The translations under genes and the position numbers were made by a program. This document shows positions 60,761 to 64,000 of a DNA stretch of 64,000 nt, piece after piece (positions within the stretch are counted from its first letter, which is position 1; each line of letters opens with the position of its first letter). Origin of the DNA: Glandiceps talaboti (Eukaryota > Hemichordata > Enteropneusta > Spengelidae); NCBI RefSeq assembly GCF_964340395.1, contig NC_135564.1:15503012-15567011 (forward strand), in the 5' to 3' direction. Below the pieces are notes generated by a model. That model made no database searches. It saw only the letters and a list, made by a program, of their open reading frames with translations, and was not told the DNA's origin.

Positions 60761-62859
60761 CTTTCCTTAAGAATGATAACTTCAAATTTCAAATAATTTG
60801 GTACATTCAATTATGGTAACAAAATGCTTTCCCCATATAAATTATAAGTGTGGTGGCGTAGCTTAAATTTAATTAGTCATCTTCAGATATCAATGACCTT
60901 CGGTAATTAGGTAATATCCTGAGAATGTGCAAGCATATAATTTCAATTAATTTTGTACATACACCGATGACATTAAGTGTCCTGTATAGCCTACCCCATG
61001 TAAATGTCTGGGCAAACGTACTCGTGTGTATGTCACATCAGGTAATTAGAAACAAAACTTATGAACTGAAAGAAACCCAACTGGCTTAAAAGGGGAATAA
61101 TGGCAAAATCGGTTGTATATAAGCTGTGTTTGTTTCAATATGCCTAATGGACCCTAGTCAAATCCACATGGAGCGATTTCTAGAAAAGTATCAAAATAGG
61201 CCTGCTGTACGGAGGGATGAGGCATTCTAGGTAACAAAGTTTGGGGCTAAATATCACCAAAATATTGTAATAATTATGTATTAATTAAATTTAATACTTC
61301 ATATTATTTGGTACATGCATTGATGATGACAGGACACACGCATTAACAACTATATCAAGCTTGTTGGTGTAACGTTTAATTTTAATGAGTCATATGTTCT
61401 CAGTTGGAGTTAACATTTAAGAGGTGATTAGCTCAGACTCAAACTCGTAGGGTATATATCACAACACATGTCGCAAAGATAAATAATTAATGATAATTAT
61501 TCATCCTGAAACGACGAGGGGAAATGAATTGTTGTCATGGCTTCATACTTCAATGCATTTTCAACTTTCTGTAGGACAGCTCGGGAAGAAAGAACCAATC
61601 AAACGCATTGCATGCTTGTCCTTCAGGAAGATAATCGGTTTGCATTTAATGCGCTTGTTAGTTTGTCAGAGTTAGCCCAGTGGATGAACATCTGACAATT
61701 TGCTACTTATCGAATATCAACACTTCTAACCATCTCCTAGAATCATATATCGATCTATATCTTTGTTTTAGAAGAACGTGTGCTTGAGAAGGAATTTTAT
61801 ATTCGACATTCGTTTGGTTACCACCCCAAGACGATGTCGTCGTCTGGGAGGGGGTGCCGTGGGCTCGTTAATTCACGAAGTCGCTGGTTTGATTTCACAT
61901 TTCTCCTCTGCTTGGTTTATCTAGGACCAATCTCTGGTGCTGGAGATGCAGGTAAAACATTTCCCTCTTAAAATTACTTTTCTACTATCTTTTCACCAAA
62001 AACATACAAGCGACATATACCTTAGTCAGTTCCCAGTTTTCGATAAATATGGTAGCCTCCCTGGTTACTCGAAAATTCTACAAGATAAAGCTGCGTTCAA
62101 CACGACTTGTTGCGTGGCATGGCCTTGTTGAAGAAGGCATCAGTCGGCCAATTCGCACGTGTGCCTCAAACGCCAAAATGTAACTGTGTTTTGAGGAGAA
62201 CTTGATATGTTTACGAAAGATTTTCCCCTGGTGAATTTATCTATCATTCAAATAAGAATATTTCAACAATCGTGGTCGTAAACTGGGATGAGAAAGAGCT
62301 TGGTATATGTGATCGGGATATTCAATGCATGGTGTTCGCCAACAAGCTAGAATTCACTTCATTTCTACAAGCACATCTATATCTAAGGCGAGCAGGATCT
62401 ACAACAGCAACCTAACGTCTGCACATATTCAATGTTTGATTGAGCAATAAACAAATGAAAAACCATTCAGTCATATTCGTAAGTTCAAAAAGTAAATTCA
62501 GAAGCGGATTATTCCAATTCTGTCGTGCATCTACAACATCAAAAATACACCAATGGAAAGACAACACCAATTCTCAGACGAAATAAAATTTGATAATGCT
62601 TGGAACTATTGAGAAACAGAAACTACTAATTTTACAACGAACTCAGAGTAAGACATCTAAATATTCATGAACACACAACACGGCTACATTTCATCCATTC
62701 CGGAGATGTTCTCCTCACATTATAATTAGTACCAGATCGTTCTTTATTTTTCGTAGTTTTTCCCCAAACGTCTATATGAGTAACATTATTCCCAATGATG
62801 TTTTATTTGTTTTTGTTTTGCTTTGCAAATTTTTCTACAACGCTCGTAAACCAATAGAC

Positions 62860-62998
<139 letters not shown>

Positions 62999-63707
62999 TA
63001 CGCAAGTTACAAGGGGTTTTTGAAATAAAAAATTGTTTTGAGCAGTAATTTGTATGATTTATCTAAAACAACTGCAAAAAATGAAATCTAGTACCATAAA
63101 ATAAATAGCCTTTAAAGTTGTGGATGGTAGGCTAACATAATGACTACATCGTATTCATCAACTAACAAACACTACTTTGAGGTATTCGTATACGCGTATC
63201 GGACGAAACTGGCAAAATTTGCAGCCTTCGAATGAGCCAGTCGATCGAACACGCCAACAAAGTCATATAATTCGACGGTACTCACAAACTTACTTAGTAT
63301 GATGAGATTGATGAGATTGGATTAATAAATTGGTAGATTTCAATTTTTTAATCATTCTTAAAACGTTCCAAGACATTAATCTGTTTAAATGAGATGAAAT
63401 GCAATGAAAAATGGTTAATTAGTTTCCAAAATATTATATATATATCAAATACCTAATGACATATCGGTAAATTTAATTTGTTTTTATGTACTAATGCATT
63501 TTATTTTATGTATTACCTTAAAGACATAACCTTATGGTTACGCGTATAAAATCGTGTTGGAGATAATTTGACATTTTCCACTGCGATATTATGACAATAT
63601 CATTATTTCGACGTAATTTCATGTTTTCATGTTACACTTCCATGTTTGCTGTTGATTTTCAATTTTCCCATTTTAAAGAAAATGCAGAATATAAAATACA
63701 AGGTATG

Positions 63708-63815
63708 AGACAAACAATTCCAAGAAAGTAGATTTGATGACATGGTCGATGAAATGAAATTAGACAAACAATTCCAAGAAAGTAGATTTGATGACATGGT
63801 CGATGAAAATGTCGT
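63708..63815. repeat. Exact 54-bp tandem duplication
   Basis: 'agacaaacaattccaagaaa' followed by 'gtagatttgatgacatggtc' occurs at 63,708 and again at 63,762 with no visible difference until the copies end. Confidence 0.95.
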
Positions 63816-64000
63816 CAGAATTTTGTCTCTAAAGAAAATGTGTCACATTTTGTTTTTATGAGTGGATACAGGGCGTTTCAAAGAGAATTGACTAAGGTCT
63901 TTATGTACATCACTTTAAAAGTGATCGCAAAATTTGGCATCTCACCTTGAAGGTGTAGGTCAAGGTCAAACGTATAAGTTCCTAAAAGAAAGCTCACCTT

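Noticed and set aside
61780-61971. 'HPKT' in an open frame, as expected for the next UGT exon after 56,433
   Set aside because: The residues after HPKT (MSSSGRGCRG) do not match the THGG signature and there is no acceptor in phase. Taken as chance.

Overview
This is metazoan nuclear DNA. Genes have many short exons with GT-AG introns, the background is AT-rich and crowded with microsatellites, minisatellites and fold-back elements, and the protein-coding content is animal: a DED/NACHT/leucine-rich immune-receptor family, DBR1, ARMC8 and a UDP-glycosyltransferase remnant. Expanded NACHT receptors with death-fold domains point to an invertebrate, probably marine. A deuterostome such as a hemichordate or amphioxus relative is my best guess, but the sequence alone does not settle the species.

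Layout. (1) About 80-7,470 and 15,775-22,120 are two copies of one segmental duplication. Each carries an intron-poor NLR-type gene whose NACHT, helical and leucine-rich parts lie in one large exon (2,585-5,394 and 17,884-20,798). Upstream of copy 2 a separate exon (14,013-14,328) encodes a death effector domain. The corresponding exon of copy 1 would lie left of the window. The 7.5-13.9 kb spacer is gene-poor and holds degenerate tandem repeats. (2) 22.1-26.9 kb is repeat-rich, with no confident gene. (3) 26,909-34,396 (minus) is a complete eight-exon DBR1 gene, the lariat debranching enzyme. (4) 36,069-52,067 (plus) is a twenty-exon ARMC8 gene, scaffold of the GID/CTLH ubiquitin ligase, arranged head to head with DBR1 as in vertebrates. 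A perfect 73-bp-arm palindrome sits just upstream of the proposed ARMC8 start codon. (5) 55.1-56.4 kb is a UDP-glycosyltransferase fragment with an apparent frameshift. (6) 56.4-64 kb holds only repeats and unassigned sequence.

The most unusual feature is a series of local tandem duplications that span exon-intron borders in the DBR1/ARMC8 locus. The clearest is the penultimate ARMC8 exon: its 3' splice site and first 54 coding bases are repeated five times with a 99-bp period, in one open reading frame, so five acceptors at 50,720, 50,819, 50,918, 51,017 and 51,116 could each give an in-frame product. A 117-bp in-frame duplication likewise doubles the donor of the exon at 45,889-46,053. The NLR pair also shows exon-boundary change: copy 2 has a 142-bp TC repeat as the polypyrimidine tract of one exon and has lost the linker exon that copy 1 retains.

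All exon models come from reading splice signals, phase and protein similarity by eye. No alignment or transcript evidence was available.
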